Shown in pieces: positions 17,881 through 25,649 of a DNA stretch of 60,451 bases (its first letter is position 1; each line of letters starts with the position of its first letter). Location of the stretch: NCBI GenBank assembly GCA_016928775.1, contig JAFGKD010000134.1:1-60451 (forward strand), in the 5' to 3' direction. The translations under genes and the position numbers were made by a program. The notes below the pieces were generated by a model. That model saw only the letters and a program-made list of their open reading frames with translations, searched no databases and was not told where the DNA came from. This DNA is from Candidatus Zhuqueibacterota bacterium (GTDB taxonomy: Bacteria > Zhuqueibacterota > Zhuqueibacteria > Residuimicrobiales > Krinioviventaceae).

Positions 17881-19128
17881 ATGCAAATATTTCTTTTGTT
17901 GAAAGAATTTTTAGCAGATATAAAAAAACAAAAACTGCGTGCTTTTTTGACCACTGTGGCCATCACATGGGGTACGCTGGCGGTCATTCTGCTCATGGCA
18001 TTTGGCACAGGACTCGGTTTCCGTATGCAGGAAAGTTTTTTGAACGCGGGTGATAAGGTCATTCGTCTTTATAGCGGGCAAACATCGAAAGAGTATCAAG
18101 GATTACCCACCGGACGGCGCATTCCTTTATCTGAAGAAGATGCCTGGTTGCTGCAAAAATCCATACCGGACATTGATATCATTCATCCGGGATTTGGGCG
18201 CGGTGTCCATCTGCGCAAAGGCGACAATGCAGCCTGGACGCACATGGAGGGTGTATTTCCGCAGTTTGAAATCCTGCGTCGAACGTACCCGGCGGCAGGA
18301 GGGAGATTCATTAATGAAACAGATATAAAAGAACGTCGCCGCGTGGTTTTTTTGGGTGGCGAAATCGCCAAAGAGCTGTGCGGCTATGAAAATCCGATTG
18401 GTGAGATCGTGCTGCTCGATGGATTGCCTTTTACAATCATAGGGACGATGCCGAAAAAGCTGCAAACGGCGATGAATAACGGCCCGGACGACCGGCGCGC
18501 CATCATTCCGTTTACAACTTTTCGAGCGCTGCATGGCTACCGTTATGTGAGCGAAATTTTGGTGCACGTTCGAAATCCGAATGAGACGAAACGGGTCATC
18601 ACACAAATTCGAGAAATCCTCGGGCGAAAATACCAATTTGATCCCACCGACGAACGCGCCATCTTTATTTGGGATATGATCGAGGCGGAAAAAATATCCC
18701 GCAAGGTCTTTTTAGGATTGAATATTTTTCTTGGCGTTATTGGCGGAATGACCCTGGTTATTGCCGGCATCGGCGTCGCCAATATCATGTATGTTGTCGC
18801 CAAAGAACGCACGCGCGAAATTGGCATCAAACGGGCCGTCGGCGCCAAACGCCGGCATATAATTTTTCAATTCGTGTTTGAGTCGCTGCTGATTGCGGTC
18901 ATTGGCGGCAGTGTTGGACTGCTCATCTCTGTCGGCATCGTCAAGCTCATGTGGATGGTACCTATTTCCGATGAAGGCGCCATGCAATTTTTAGGGCGCC
19001 CATTGTTATCGCCCGCTGTGATTATCACTTCCATAACAATCCTGACAACAATTGGTTTATTAGCCGGACTCTTCCCGGCGCGCAAGGCAGCCAATGTCGA
19101 TCCCGTCGAGGCGCTGCGCTATGAATAA
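17881..19128 (+). CDS. MacB/FtsX-type ABC transporter permease (copy B1)
   Basis: 415 residues with the same four-span plan as its neighbours: N-terminal span LRAFLTTVAITWGTLAVILL, periplasmic core, FtsX spans, the cytosolic motif ERTREIGIKRAVGAKRRHI and a LFPARKAANVDPVEALRYE end. It is much closer to the protein at 20416-21660 than to the A-type permeases. A gap of 90 bases separates it from A1. Confidence 0.88.
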   Translation: MQIFLLLKEFLADIKKQKLRAFLTTVAITWGTLAVILLMAFGTGLGFRMQESFLNAGDKVIRLYSGQTSKEYQGLPTGRRIPLSEEDAWLLQKSIPDIDIIHPGFGRGVHLRKGDNAAWTHMEGVFPQFEILRRTYPAAGGRFINETDIKERRRVVFLGGEIAKELCGYENPIGEIVLLDGLPFTIIGTMPKKLQTAMNNGPDDRRAIIPFTTFRALHGYRYVSEILVHVRNPNETKRVITQIREILGRKYQFDPTDERAIFIWDMIEAEKISRKVFLGLNIFLGVIGGMTLVIAGIGVANIMYVVAKERTREIGIKRAVGAKRRHIIFQFVFESLLIAVIGGSVGLLISVGIVKLMWMVPISDEGAMQFLGRPLLSPAVIITSITILTTIGLLAGLFPARKAANVDPVEALRYE

Positions 19129-19161
19129 CACTTTCAGGTGAAATATATAAAATTGTTATCT

Positions 19162-20400
19162 ATGAGATATTTCCACGACACGCTCCACGATATTCTTTCC
19201 TATATGCACCAGTACAAGTCACGTACTTTTATGACCATGTTTGGTATTATTTGGGGTACGATGACGGTTATATTGCTATTATCGATGGGTGTTGGTGTTC
19301 GGAAGCAATTAAGCAAAAGCATGCATGGTATTGGTGAAGGTATTGGCATCGTATGGCCCGGGGCGACCAGCATTCCGTATCAAGGCTATGGTCGCGGTCG
19401 TCCCATCCGTTTGACAGATGATGATATCGAGATCACGCGCCATGAAATTGCCGACATCAAACGCATCAGCCCGGAATATAGTCGATGGGGCACAGCCATT
19501 CGTCTCGGAGATAAAGTGAACAAACCCAATATCACCGGCATTATTCCCGAGTATGGTCCCATGCGAAATATTTGGCCAGAGCACGGTGGTCGCTGGCTAA
19601 ATGATCTCGATGTCGAGAAACGGCGGCGAGTTGTTTTTCTTGGGAATCGATTGCGCGACTTTTTATTTGGCGAACATACGGATGCCATTGGTTCTTTGGT
19701 ATTTATTGGAGAGACGCCATTCATGGTCGTCGGCGTGTTGAAAGAAAAAACGCAAGATTCATCCTATAATCAACGAGATCAGGACCGTGCCTTTATTCCA
19801 TCCACAACGTTTAAATCCATTTTTGGCGATCGATATGTGAACAATTTTGTCTACCAGATTTTTGATCCGCAAAATGCAGAATCTGTGCAACAGCAATTAT
19901 ACAATGTCTATAGCAAGCAATTCAAGTTTGATCCAAACGACAAAGAAACATTGCATATTTGGGATACCAACGAATTTGAAGAGTTTATTTTTCATTTTAT
20001 GCTTGGTTTTAATGGCTTTATGGGTGTGATAGGCGTGATCACATTGGTCGTTGGCGGGATAGGTCTGGCGAATATTATGTACGTTGTCGTGCAGGAGAGA
20101 ACTCGGGAAATTGGCATCAGACGGGCAAGCGGTGCCAGGCGTGGTGTCATTATGCGAAATTTCATCATCGAGGCGCTCATCATCATCAGCATCAGTGCGA
20201 TGGTTGGATTACTCCTGGCCGTTTTGATTATTGCAGTTGTGAACTCTTTTCCTGTGCAAGAGTACGTCGGGCATCCCGAGCTCAACCTTAAAGTTGCACT
20301 GGTCGCTGCGTTGGTCATTGGTACGATCGGTTTTTTAGCGGGCTTTTTTCCGGCTCGTCGAGCCTCGCGACTCAATGTTGTGGATTGTTTACGATATTAA
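19162..20400 (+). CDS. MacB/FtsX-type ABC transporter permease (copy A2)
   Basis: 412 residues from ATG 19162, chosen over a GTG at 19138 because it aligns with the start of A1 (MRYFHDTLHDIL against MSHFFDTVGQVL). Shared blocks include KSRTFMTMFG, the ILKEKTQ/VLKEKTQ region, IMYVVVQERTREIGI and VGHPEL. It arose by duplication of the A1-B1 pair. Substitutions such as RRASGARRG in place of KRSIGAKRG suggest the two copies have been diverging for some time. Confidence 0.87.
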   Translation: MRYFHDTLHDILSYMHQYKSRTFMTMFGIIWGTMTVILLLSMGVGVRKQLSKSMHGIGEGIGIVWPGATSIPYQGYGRGRPIRLTDDDIEITRHEIADIKRISPEYSRWGTAIRLGDKVNKPNITGIIPEYGPMRNIWPEHGGRWLNDLDVEKRRRVVFLGNRLRDFLFGEHTDAIGSLVFIGETPFMVVGVLKEKTQDSSYNQRDQDRAFIPSTTFKSIFGDRYVNNFVYQIFDPQNAESVQQQLYNVYSKQFKFDPNDKETLHIWDTNEFEEFIFHFMLGFNGFMGVIGVITLVVGGIGLANIMYVVVQERTREIGIRRASGARRGVIMRNFIIEALIIISISAMVGLLLAVLIIAVVNSFPVQEYVGHPELNLKVALVAALVIGTIGFLAGFFPARRASRLNVVDCLRY

Positions 20401-20415
20401 ATTTTTCGAGATGTT

Positions 20416-21660
20416 ATGCATATCTTTTTGCTCTTGCAGGAATTTTTCCATGATATCAAGACGCATCGCACGCGGGCATTTTTAACGACGATTGCCATCA
20501 CCTGGGGAATCATTGCTGTCACGTTGTTGATGGCTTTTGGGCAAGGATTGTCTTTCCGCATGCGAGAGGGGCTGCTTAATGCCGGAGATCGAATTATTCG
20601 AGTCTATAGTGGGCAAACGACAAAACACTATGAAGGTCTGCCCGTGGGGCGTCGCATTCTCCTGCGTGAGGAAGATTGCGCCATTCTTGAGAACAATATT
20701 CCGCAGGTTACCGTCGCGGTACCGGGTTTTGGGCGACACGTTCGATTACGAAACGGTGATAAAATATCCTCAACCTACATGGAAGGCGTTTATCCCGAGT
20801 TTGAATTTTTACGACGCACCTATCCTGCTGCTGGAGGTCGTTTTCTGAATAACCTTGATTTAGAAGAACGACGCCGCGTTGTTTTTCTCGGTGGCGAGAT
20901 TGCCAAAGAGCTTTTCAACCACGCAAAACCGGTGGGTGACATGGTCGATATTGATGGCGTTCCTTTTCAGATTGTGGGGACCATGCCGAAAAAGATGCAG
21001 ACGTCGATGAATAATGGGCCGGATGATTATCGGGCGATCATTCCATTTACAACGTTTCAGACTATTTATGGAGACAAATATCTTGATGAGCTCATCGTGA
21101 AACCGGCAAAAGCATCGGATGGGCAGGTCGTGGAACAGGAAATTCGGCGAGTCCTGGGTCGAAAATATCAGTTTGATCCAACGGACGAACGCGCCACACC
21201 CATGTGGAATTTCATCAAGCAGGAGCAAACAACGTCAAAGATTTTCACCGGCGTCAATATTTTCCTCGGCGTCATGGGGTCCATGACCTTGATCATCGCC
21301 GGCATCGGCGTCGCCAATATCATGTATGTTGTTGCGAAAGAAAGAACGCGCGAGATTGGCATCAAAAGGGCAGTCGGGGCAAAACGGCGAGTCATTATTT
21401 TTCAATTTATATTTGAATCGCTGCTAATTTCCTTCATCGGGGGATCACTTGGCCTGTTGATTTCTCTCGGTCTCATTCGATTGATTTGGATGATTCCGAT
21501 TTCAGAGGGAGCCACCGAGTATCTGGCCCGACCATTATTATCGCAAAATATTGTGACCTTGTCCATCACCATTCTCACCCTGATCGGCTTGTTGGCCGGT
21601 CTGTTTCCAGCCCGTAAAGCGGCCAATGTTGAACCCGTAGATGCACTGCGCTATGAGTGA
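20416..21660 (+). CDS. MacB/FtsX-type ABC transporter permease (copy B2)
   Basis: 414 residues, the paralogue of B1: FLTTIAITWGIIAVTLLMAFG, ERRRVVFLGGEIAKELF, TMPKKMQTSMNNGPDD, ERTREIGIKRAVGAKRRVI and LFPARKAANVEPVDALRYE are nearly shared. It is last in the five-gene efflux operon and follows A2 after 15 bases. A1/B1 and A2/B2 probably form two heterodimeric permeases. The ATPase they need must be encoded elsewhere, because none is in the operon. Confidence 0.87.
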   Translation: MHIFLLLQEFFHDIKTHRTRAFLTTIAITWGIIAVTLLMAFGQGLSFRMREGLLNAGDRIIRVYSGQTTKHYEGLPVGRRILLREEDCAILENNIPQVTVAVPGFGRHVRLRNGDKISSTYMEGVYPEFEFLRRTYPAAGGRFLNNLDLEERRRVVFLGGEIAKELFNHAKPVGDMVDIDGVPFQIVGTMPKKMQTSMNNGPDDYRAIIPFTTFQTIYGDKYLDELIVKPAKASDGQVVEQEIRRVLGRKYQFDPTDERATPMWNFIKQEQTTSKIFTGVNIFLGVMGSMTLIIAGIGVANIMYVVAKERTREIGIKRAVGAKRRVIIFQFIFESLLISFIGGSLGLLISLGLIRLIWMIPISEGATEYLARPLLSQNIVTLSITILTLIGLLAGLFPARKAANVEPVDALRYE

Positions 21661-21724
21661 AAAGCTGCAGTGCCCGCAGCTCGCCGGTAACGAAGCAGCT
21701 CGATGGATCGGAACTTTTGCTGAA

Positions 21725-22222
21725 TTAGCTCAACCGGGACATATTTTTTATCATAGCGGCAAACTCATTTGGACGATCTGGCGAGACAACAATCGTGCGG
21801 TTGGTAAAGTACAAGACAACTGACTTTTTCAGATCTGTAACAAATGCTCGGTATGAACCGAGCTCTGAATTTTTAAACAGTCCGCTGAATGAAAAAAGCC
21901 CGCCATTGCCGAATGTCCGGATCGATTTTTTCATCGCATCCGGATTTACCTTGACATCGCGCAATTTTTGCAAGTCAATTTTGGTTTTCCAGATCAATCG
22001 TTGAACAGCCAAAGTATTGTCTGATAGCTCATAACCGCGGATTGTGAATAATAAACATCCGATAAATATTGGCAATGGCACACCGATCAAAACGTAGAGT
22101 GGTGCATTCTCTGAAAAATCCTTGATGAGCACAAAGATCGGCAATCCGAGTAGAATGGCGGAGGCAAATATGGTCATGATAATGAGTCCTTTTCCCCAGG
22201 GCGCACTGAATTTTTGAGTCAT
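21725..22222 (-). CDS. Membrane protein with bacterial PH-like domain
   Basis: 165 residues. Two transmembrane segments (about 13-33 and 41-62) are followed by a beta-rich region (RGYELSDNTLAVQRLIWKTK, FVTDLKKSVVLYFTNRTIVVSPDRP) in the pattern of bacterial PH domains (bPH_2/YdbT-like). Last in the minus-strand ECF sigma operon, 30 bases after ybjQ. Function unknown; it may sense or respond to envelope stress with its neighbours. Confidence 0.6.
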   Translation of the reverse strand: MTQKFSAPWGKGLIIMTIFASAILLGLPIFVLIKDFSENAPLYVLIGVPLPIFIGCLLFTIRGYELSDNTLAVQRLIWKTKIDLQKLRDVKVNPDAMKKSIRTFGNGGLFSFSGLFKNSELGSYRAFVTDLKKSVVLYFTNRTIVVSPDRPNEFAAMIKNMSRLS

Positions 22223-22252
22223 GATCGATTTCTCCTCTCCTTTTATCTCCTG

Positions 22253-22573
22253 TTAGTCCGATTCCAGCACAACTGCCGTGCCATACGCCAGTATTTCCGC
22301 TGCGGCATTCATTACTTCGCTGGTGCTAAAGCGCACATCGACGACGGCATTGGCACCCATGGATTCGGCTTCAGCAATCATACGATCGAGCGCCTGCTCT
22401 CTGGCCTCGGCCATCAACTTGGTGTATTCTTCAATTTCACCGCCGACTAACTGCTTTAATCCCGCTAAAATGTCTTTGCCAATATTGCGCGCGCGAATGG
22501 TATTCCCCTTGACCATTCCGAGTGTTTTGATAACTTTTTTCCCAACGATGTGACTTGAGGTGACGATTATCAT
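22253..22573 (-). CDS. YbjQ/UPF0145 family protein
   Basis: 106 residues, the full length of the family. Recognised by GKKVIKTLGMVKGNTIRARN at the N-terminus and AIAEAESMGANAVVDVRF-like central part, here MIAEAESMGANAVVDVRFS. YbjQ proteins form ring-shaped oligomers; their role is unsettled (heavy-metal-binding-like annotation). The ATG overlaps the anti-sigma stop by 4 bases. Confidence 0.9.
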   Translation of the reverse strand: MIIVTSSHIVGKKVIKTLGMVKGNTIRARNIGKDILAGLKQLVGGEIEEYTKLMAEAREQALDRMIAEAESMGANAVVDVRFSTSEVMNAAAEILAYGTAVVLESD

Positions 22574-23028
22574 CGAATGATCTCCTTGTATGGGTCATGC
22601 TTTCGAGTGAAGTATTTTTCACGGGCTACCGAGACGAAAAGTATAGCCAATCCGCCAATTGTCAGCAATATCCCAACTTTGATGATTATAGCCAGGCCGG
22701 GATCATTGATGACTGCTTCAACAACTTTGAAACTGCCATAGGTTAATAAAATAACAAGACCAACTGAAAAGACGAGCCAACCAATGCCGCGCTCGATTCT
22801 GTTATAAACATCGAGCCAATAGTTTTCCCATACCTCGGGTGCGGGGGCTTTGAGTTTCATGGTTTTTGTCACCTTTACAAGTTTTTTATATTTCTCAAAT
22901 TCTTCTTTCATACTCGGGTCTTTGGAGAGCATTTGATTGAATTCAGCTTGTTCCTTCCCCGTTAATTCTCCATCCAAAGCCCCCATCATGAGTTTTTCCA
23001 TATGTTCCCTGTTGGAAGCGCTGCTCAT
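22570..23028 (-). CDS. Probable anti-sigma factor, membrane anchored
   Basis: 152 residues. The N-terminal helical part (LMMGALDGELTGKEQAEFNQ) has the look of anti-sigma domains (D-G-E-L followed by an acidic helix) but lacks the HxxxCxxC zinc motif. Two transmembrane segments follow (about 83-103 and 115-137). Its gene overlaps the ECF sigma stop by 4 bases, the usual sigma/anti-sigma layout. It probably holds the sigma factor inactive until a signal arrives at the membrane. Confidence 0.75.
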   Translation of the reverse strand: MSSASNREHMEKLMMGALDGELTGKEQAEFNQMLSKDPSMKEEFEKYKKLVKVTKTMKLKAPAPEVWENYWLDVYNRIERGIGWLVFSVGLVILLTYGSFKVVEAVINDPGLAIIIKVGILLTIGGLAILFVSVAREKYFTRKHDPYKEIIR

Positions 23029-23648
23029 AAATATATCCTCTCGATTTTTGCTTTTAAAGCTTTGCGCGCATTAAACAACCGAGACATCACTGTGCCGATC
23101 GGTATTTCCAAAATGTCGGCAATTTCTTTATAAGCCAGATCCTGAATGTCTTTTAGTATGATAATTTCGCGCTCTTTCGGCTTCAATTCGTCCATTGCTG
23201 CCCAGAGCGCCCGTCTCAGCTCGTTCTGTTCTGCAAACGCAGATGCATCCTGCTTGTCATCGATCAGGTGCATTATTTGTGTGTCATACACTTCTGAAAA
23301 CGAACGAGCGTGTCTTTTGGTGTCGCGAATAAAGTTGAGGCATAAATTGCGCAAAATTTGATAGTACCAGGTGAAAAATTTTTTGGTGGTATCAAATCGT
23401 TTGATGTGCCGGAAGGCGCGTACAAAAGCATCTTGTGATAAATCGAGCGCTGCTTCGTGTGACCGAACAAGTCCTAATGCGCTATAATAAGCGCGCTCTT
23501 TGTATTGCTCCACCAAATAGCCGTACGCTGCTTTATTGCCAGCCTGACACAACGCAATGGCCTGTGCATCGCTCGATATTCGTCGCACAGGTGCTGCCGC
23601 CTGATCGTGAGCGACGATACTGCCTGCGGTATCCAATATATGCTCCAT
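23025..23648 (-). CDS. ECF-type RNA polymerase sigma factor
   Basis: 207 residues with region 2 (YGYLVEQYKERAYYSALGLV, DLSQDAFVRAFRHIKRFD, then FFTWYYQILRNLCLNFIRD) and region 4 (LKPKEREIIILKDIQDLAYKEIADIL, helix-turn-helix ending IGTVMSRLFNARKALK). There is a 30-residue N-terminal lead before region 2. First gene of a four-gene operon with anti-sigma, ybjQ and a PH-domain membrane protein. A housekeeping-type promoter precedes it. Confidence 0.92.
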   Translation of the reverse strand: MEHILDTAGSIVAHDQAAAPVRRISSDAQAIALCQAGNKAAYGYLVEQYKERAYYSALGLVRSHEAALDLSQDAFVRAFRHIKRFDTTKKFFTWYYQILRNLCLNFIRDTKRHARSFSEVYDTQIMHLIDDKQDASAFAEQNELRRALWAAMDELKPKEREIIILKDIQDLAYKEIADILEIPIGTVMSRLFNARKALKAKIERIYL

Positions 23649-23725
23649 TATCCTGTCATTGTTTAGATCGAATAATGCGTCTTGAACAACCGCTTGTACA
23701 CATCTATCCGATCACTATTCGCTAA

Positions 23726-23754
23726 AAAATAGAAAAAAATTGCCTTTGTGTCAA
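23726..23754 (-). promoter_or_regulatory. Sigma-70-type promoter for the ECF sigma operon
   Basis: Read on the minus strand: TTGACA at 23754-23749, 17 bases, then TATTTT at 23731-23726. It is 78 bases before the ATG of the ECF sigma gene. The form suggests expression by the primary sigma rather than self-activation. Confidence 0.6.
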
Positions 23755-23771
23755 ATAAAAATCATTTCATC

Positions 23772-23800
23772 TTGAAAAAGATGTTTTGGATGATTATAAT
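23772..23800 (+). promoter_or_regulatory. Sigma-70-type promoter for the secreted-protein gene
   Basis: TTGAAA at 23772-23777, 17 bases, then a perfect TATAAT at 23795-23800. It is 41 bases before the ATG at 23842 and lies back to back with the promoter of the divergent ECF sigma operon. Confidence 0.72.
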
Positions 23801-23841
23801 CAAAAGTAGGATAATGCCAATAAAAAAGAAAGAGGAAGAGA

Positions 23842-24396
23842 ATGAGACATCAATATTTTTGGGGATTTGCAAAATTTTTGCTCTTGGCATTCTGCTTGAT
23901 CGTTCAACCCGCGTTTTCAAGCGCCAGCAACGTTGAACCCGTCGATTATGAAGATTTGAAAAAAATGCTACCGACGAAATTCGCCGGCTTTAAGCAAACA
24001 GACAATCACGGTGGGCGTAAATCCATGTTCGGACTTCGCATTTCACAGGCTGAAGCAACGTATGAGGGCAAAAAAGAAGGCCGAATTGAAATCAGTATTA
24101 TAGATTATGGTTCGGTAAAAGGTATCGCCGGAAAAGCCGTAGGGGCGTGGATGTCAGCGGAAATCGATAATGAGTCGGATGACGGTTATGAAAAGACAAC
24201 GGAATTCAAGGGCTATAAAGCATTTGAAAAATATTCTTTCAAAGACAAAAAAGGTACCTTGTCGGTGATTATTGCGGAACGCTTTTTAGTCGATGTCGAC
24301 GGCAACGGCGTTGATATGAGCGATATCAAAAAGGGCATGTCCGGCGTAAATTTAAAAAAGCTGAAAAGTTTAAAGAGTTATGGCATTTCAAAGTGA
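23842..24396 (+). CDS. Conserved exported protein of unknown function
   Basis: 184 residues with a signal peptide (cleavage near residue 26, PAFSSAS). The mature part begins VDYEDLKKMLPTKFAGFKQ and has a beta-rich centre (AEATYEGKKEGRIEISIIDY) and a YKAFEKYSF strand pair. I recognise no named domain. GAGGAAGAGA precedes the ATG as ribosome-binding site. Its 3' end overlaps the convergent endonuclease IV gene by 9 bases. It may be a target of the divergent ECF system, which is only a guess from position. Confidence 0.7.
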   Translation: MRHQYFWGFAKFLLLAFCLIVQPAFSSASNVEPVDYEDLKKMLPTKFAGFKQTDNHGGRKSMFGLRISQAEATYEGKKEGRIEISIIDYGSVKGIAGKAVGAWMSAEIDNESDDGYEKTTEFKGYKAFEKYSFKDKKGTLSVIIAERFLVDVDGNGVDMSDIKKGMSGVNLKKLKSLKSYGISK

Positions 24397-25239
24397 GCGT
24401 TCCACAAATCCGTTCAATTGAGCAATTTCTGCCGGCCATCTGTTCGGATCGGGCGTTTCCAAAATAAGTGGTATGTCGTCGAAACGTTCGTCTTGCATGA
24501 TCCATTTAAAAGGCTCCCAACCGATCTGCCCGTCCCCCAAACTATCGTGCCGGTCCACACGACTGCCAAGTTCTTTTTTAGAGTCGTTCAAATGCATGCC
24601 CCTGAGAAAGCGGAGCCCAACGATATCATCAAAAAGTTTAAAGGTGTAGTGAAAAGCTTCTTTGGTACGGAGATCGTAACCACCAGCGTAAATATGCGCT
24701 GTATCAATACATACGCCGATGCGCGAATCATCGTCGATGAGTTCGATAATTGATTTGAGGTGCTCGAATTTATAGCCAACATGACTGCCCTGACCCGCTG
24801 TCACTTCAATGACGGCGACAACTGAGGTCGTTTGATCAAGCGCCATATTCACTGATTCGGCAATGACTTGAATACATTTTTCCTCTGAATAGTGTTGCAA
24901 ATGGGCGCCGGGATGAAAATTGAGATACATGAGGCCAAGCTGCTCGCAGCGCTGCATTTCGTCTAAAAAAGATGCGCGCGATTTTTCCAATCCCTCACCA
25001 TCAGGATTGCCGAGGTTGATGAGATAACTATCGTGCGGCAATATAAACTCCGGCTTGTAGTCAAATTCAATACAATTCTTTTTAAAGTGCTCGATCGACT
25101 CCCCTGTCAAGGGCTTTGCTGACCACTGTCGCTGATTTTTGGTGAACAAGGCGAAAGCTGTCGCCCCGATTTCGTGGGCATTTATGGGTGCGTTTTCCAC
25201 ACCACCAGATGCGCTGACATGCGCGCCAATTCGTTTCAT
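24388..25239 (-). CDS. nfo: Endonuclease IV (apurinic/apyrimidinic endonuclease)
   Basis: 283 residues, the family length. It cuts DNA 5' to abasic sites in base-excision repair using three zinc ions in a TIM barrel. Visible signatures: IGAHVSASGG at the N-terminus (metal-binding His), LNFHPGAHL, VTAGQGSHVGYKFEHL, GVCIDTAHIYAGGYD and MHLNDSKKELGSRVDRHDSLGDG. A ribosome-binding AGGAGG lies just upstream. Confidence 0.95.
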   Translation of the reverse strand: MKRIGAHVSASGGVENAPINAHEIGATAFALFTKNQRQWSAKPLTGESIEHFKKNCIEFDYKPEFILPHDSYLINLGNPDGEGLEKSRASFLDEMQRCEQLGLMYLNFHPGAHLQHYSEEKCIQVIAESVNMALDQTTSVVAVIEVTAGQGSHVGYKFEHLKSIIELIDDDSRIGVCIDTAHIYAGGYDLRTKEAFHYTFKLFDDIVGLRFLRGMHLNDSKKELGSRVDRHDSLGDGQIGWEPFKWIMQDERFDDIPLILETPDPNRWPAEIAQLNGFVERSL

Positions 25240-25358
25240 TATAACCTCCTAATTTAAATGTTTAGCCTGATGATTACTCTGTTAGCACAAAAAAAACATA
25301 AAAAAAAAGCTGAGGTTTTTATTGCTTTATCTTTTTGTCTATTGAATTTGATACTCTA

Positions 25359-25484
25359 TTGGAGTGAATTCTCTGTGTGAATTCACGTGGGCCACTGGCC
25401 TGCGAGTTAGGCAAACTGTTATGAATGCGAGCACTCAAATTGACGGCTTCGCCGTCATGCATTCACGAAGAGAATGCACTCCAA
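25359..25484. repeat. 126-base element with 27-base imperfect inverted terminal repeats
   Basis: The ends 25359-25385 and 25458-25484 are inverted copies of each other with 4 mismatches in 27 bases (TTGGAGTGAATTCTCT against TTGGAGTGCATTCTCT). The right arm is directly preceded by a perfect hairpin TGACGGC-TTC-GCCGTCA at 25441-25457. No target-site duplication or reading frame is evident. It has the size and shape of a small non-autonomous repeat (MITE-like) or a structured RNA. Confidence 0.7.
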
Positions 25485-25549
25485 ATAAGCACTGCTTTTT
25501 TGAGTTAATAGAGCAATCATTTAAAGTTATTTTCAAGTACTTTTTGGAT

Positions 25550-25593
25550 ATTCAGCAAGTCCAATAAAAACAATTTTGTGTCTTCGTGTGAAT
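25550..25593 (-). repeat. Dispersed intergenic repeat, copy 1
   Basis: On the minus strand this reads ATTCACACGAAGACACAAAA, then a TTTTATTGGACTTGCTGAAT block. A second copy with about 80% identity is at 32469-32513 on the plus strand; the last 20 bases match at 19 positions. Confidence 0.55.
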
Positions 25594-25649
25594 AAATTAT
25601 TCAGGTTAAAAAACGCCGGGATCAATAGAGGAGGTTGCGCTTTTTACGT

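Larger units (their letters stand above)
25240..25649. other. 410-base intergenic region with repeat elements
   Basis: The gap between the lhr and nfo genes, both on the minus strand, contains the inverted-repeat element at 25359-25484 and a dispersed repeat copy at 25550-25593. The nfo promoter should lie in 25245-25350, where an A-tract is visible. I see no protein-coding potential. Confidence 0.6.

Noticed and set aside
16552..21660. Permeases as a LolCDE lipoprotein-release system
   Set aside because: The membrane-fusion protein in front and the MacB-type periplasmic domains fit efflux rather than LolC/E.
25391..25398. GCCACTGG, resembling the cobalamin-riboswitch B12 box
   Set aside because: The other conserved parts of the riboswitch are missing and no vitamin-B12-related gene follows; it falls within the inverted-repeat element.
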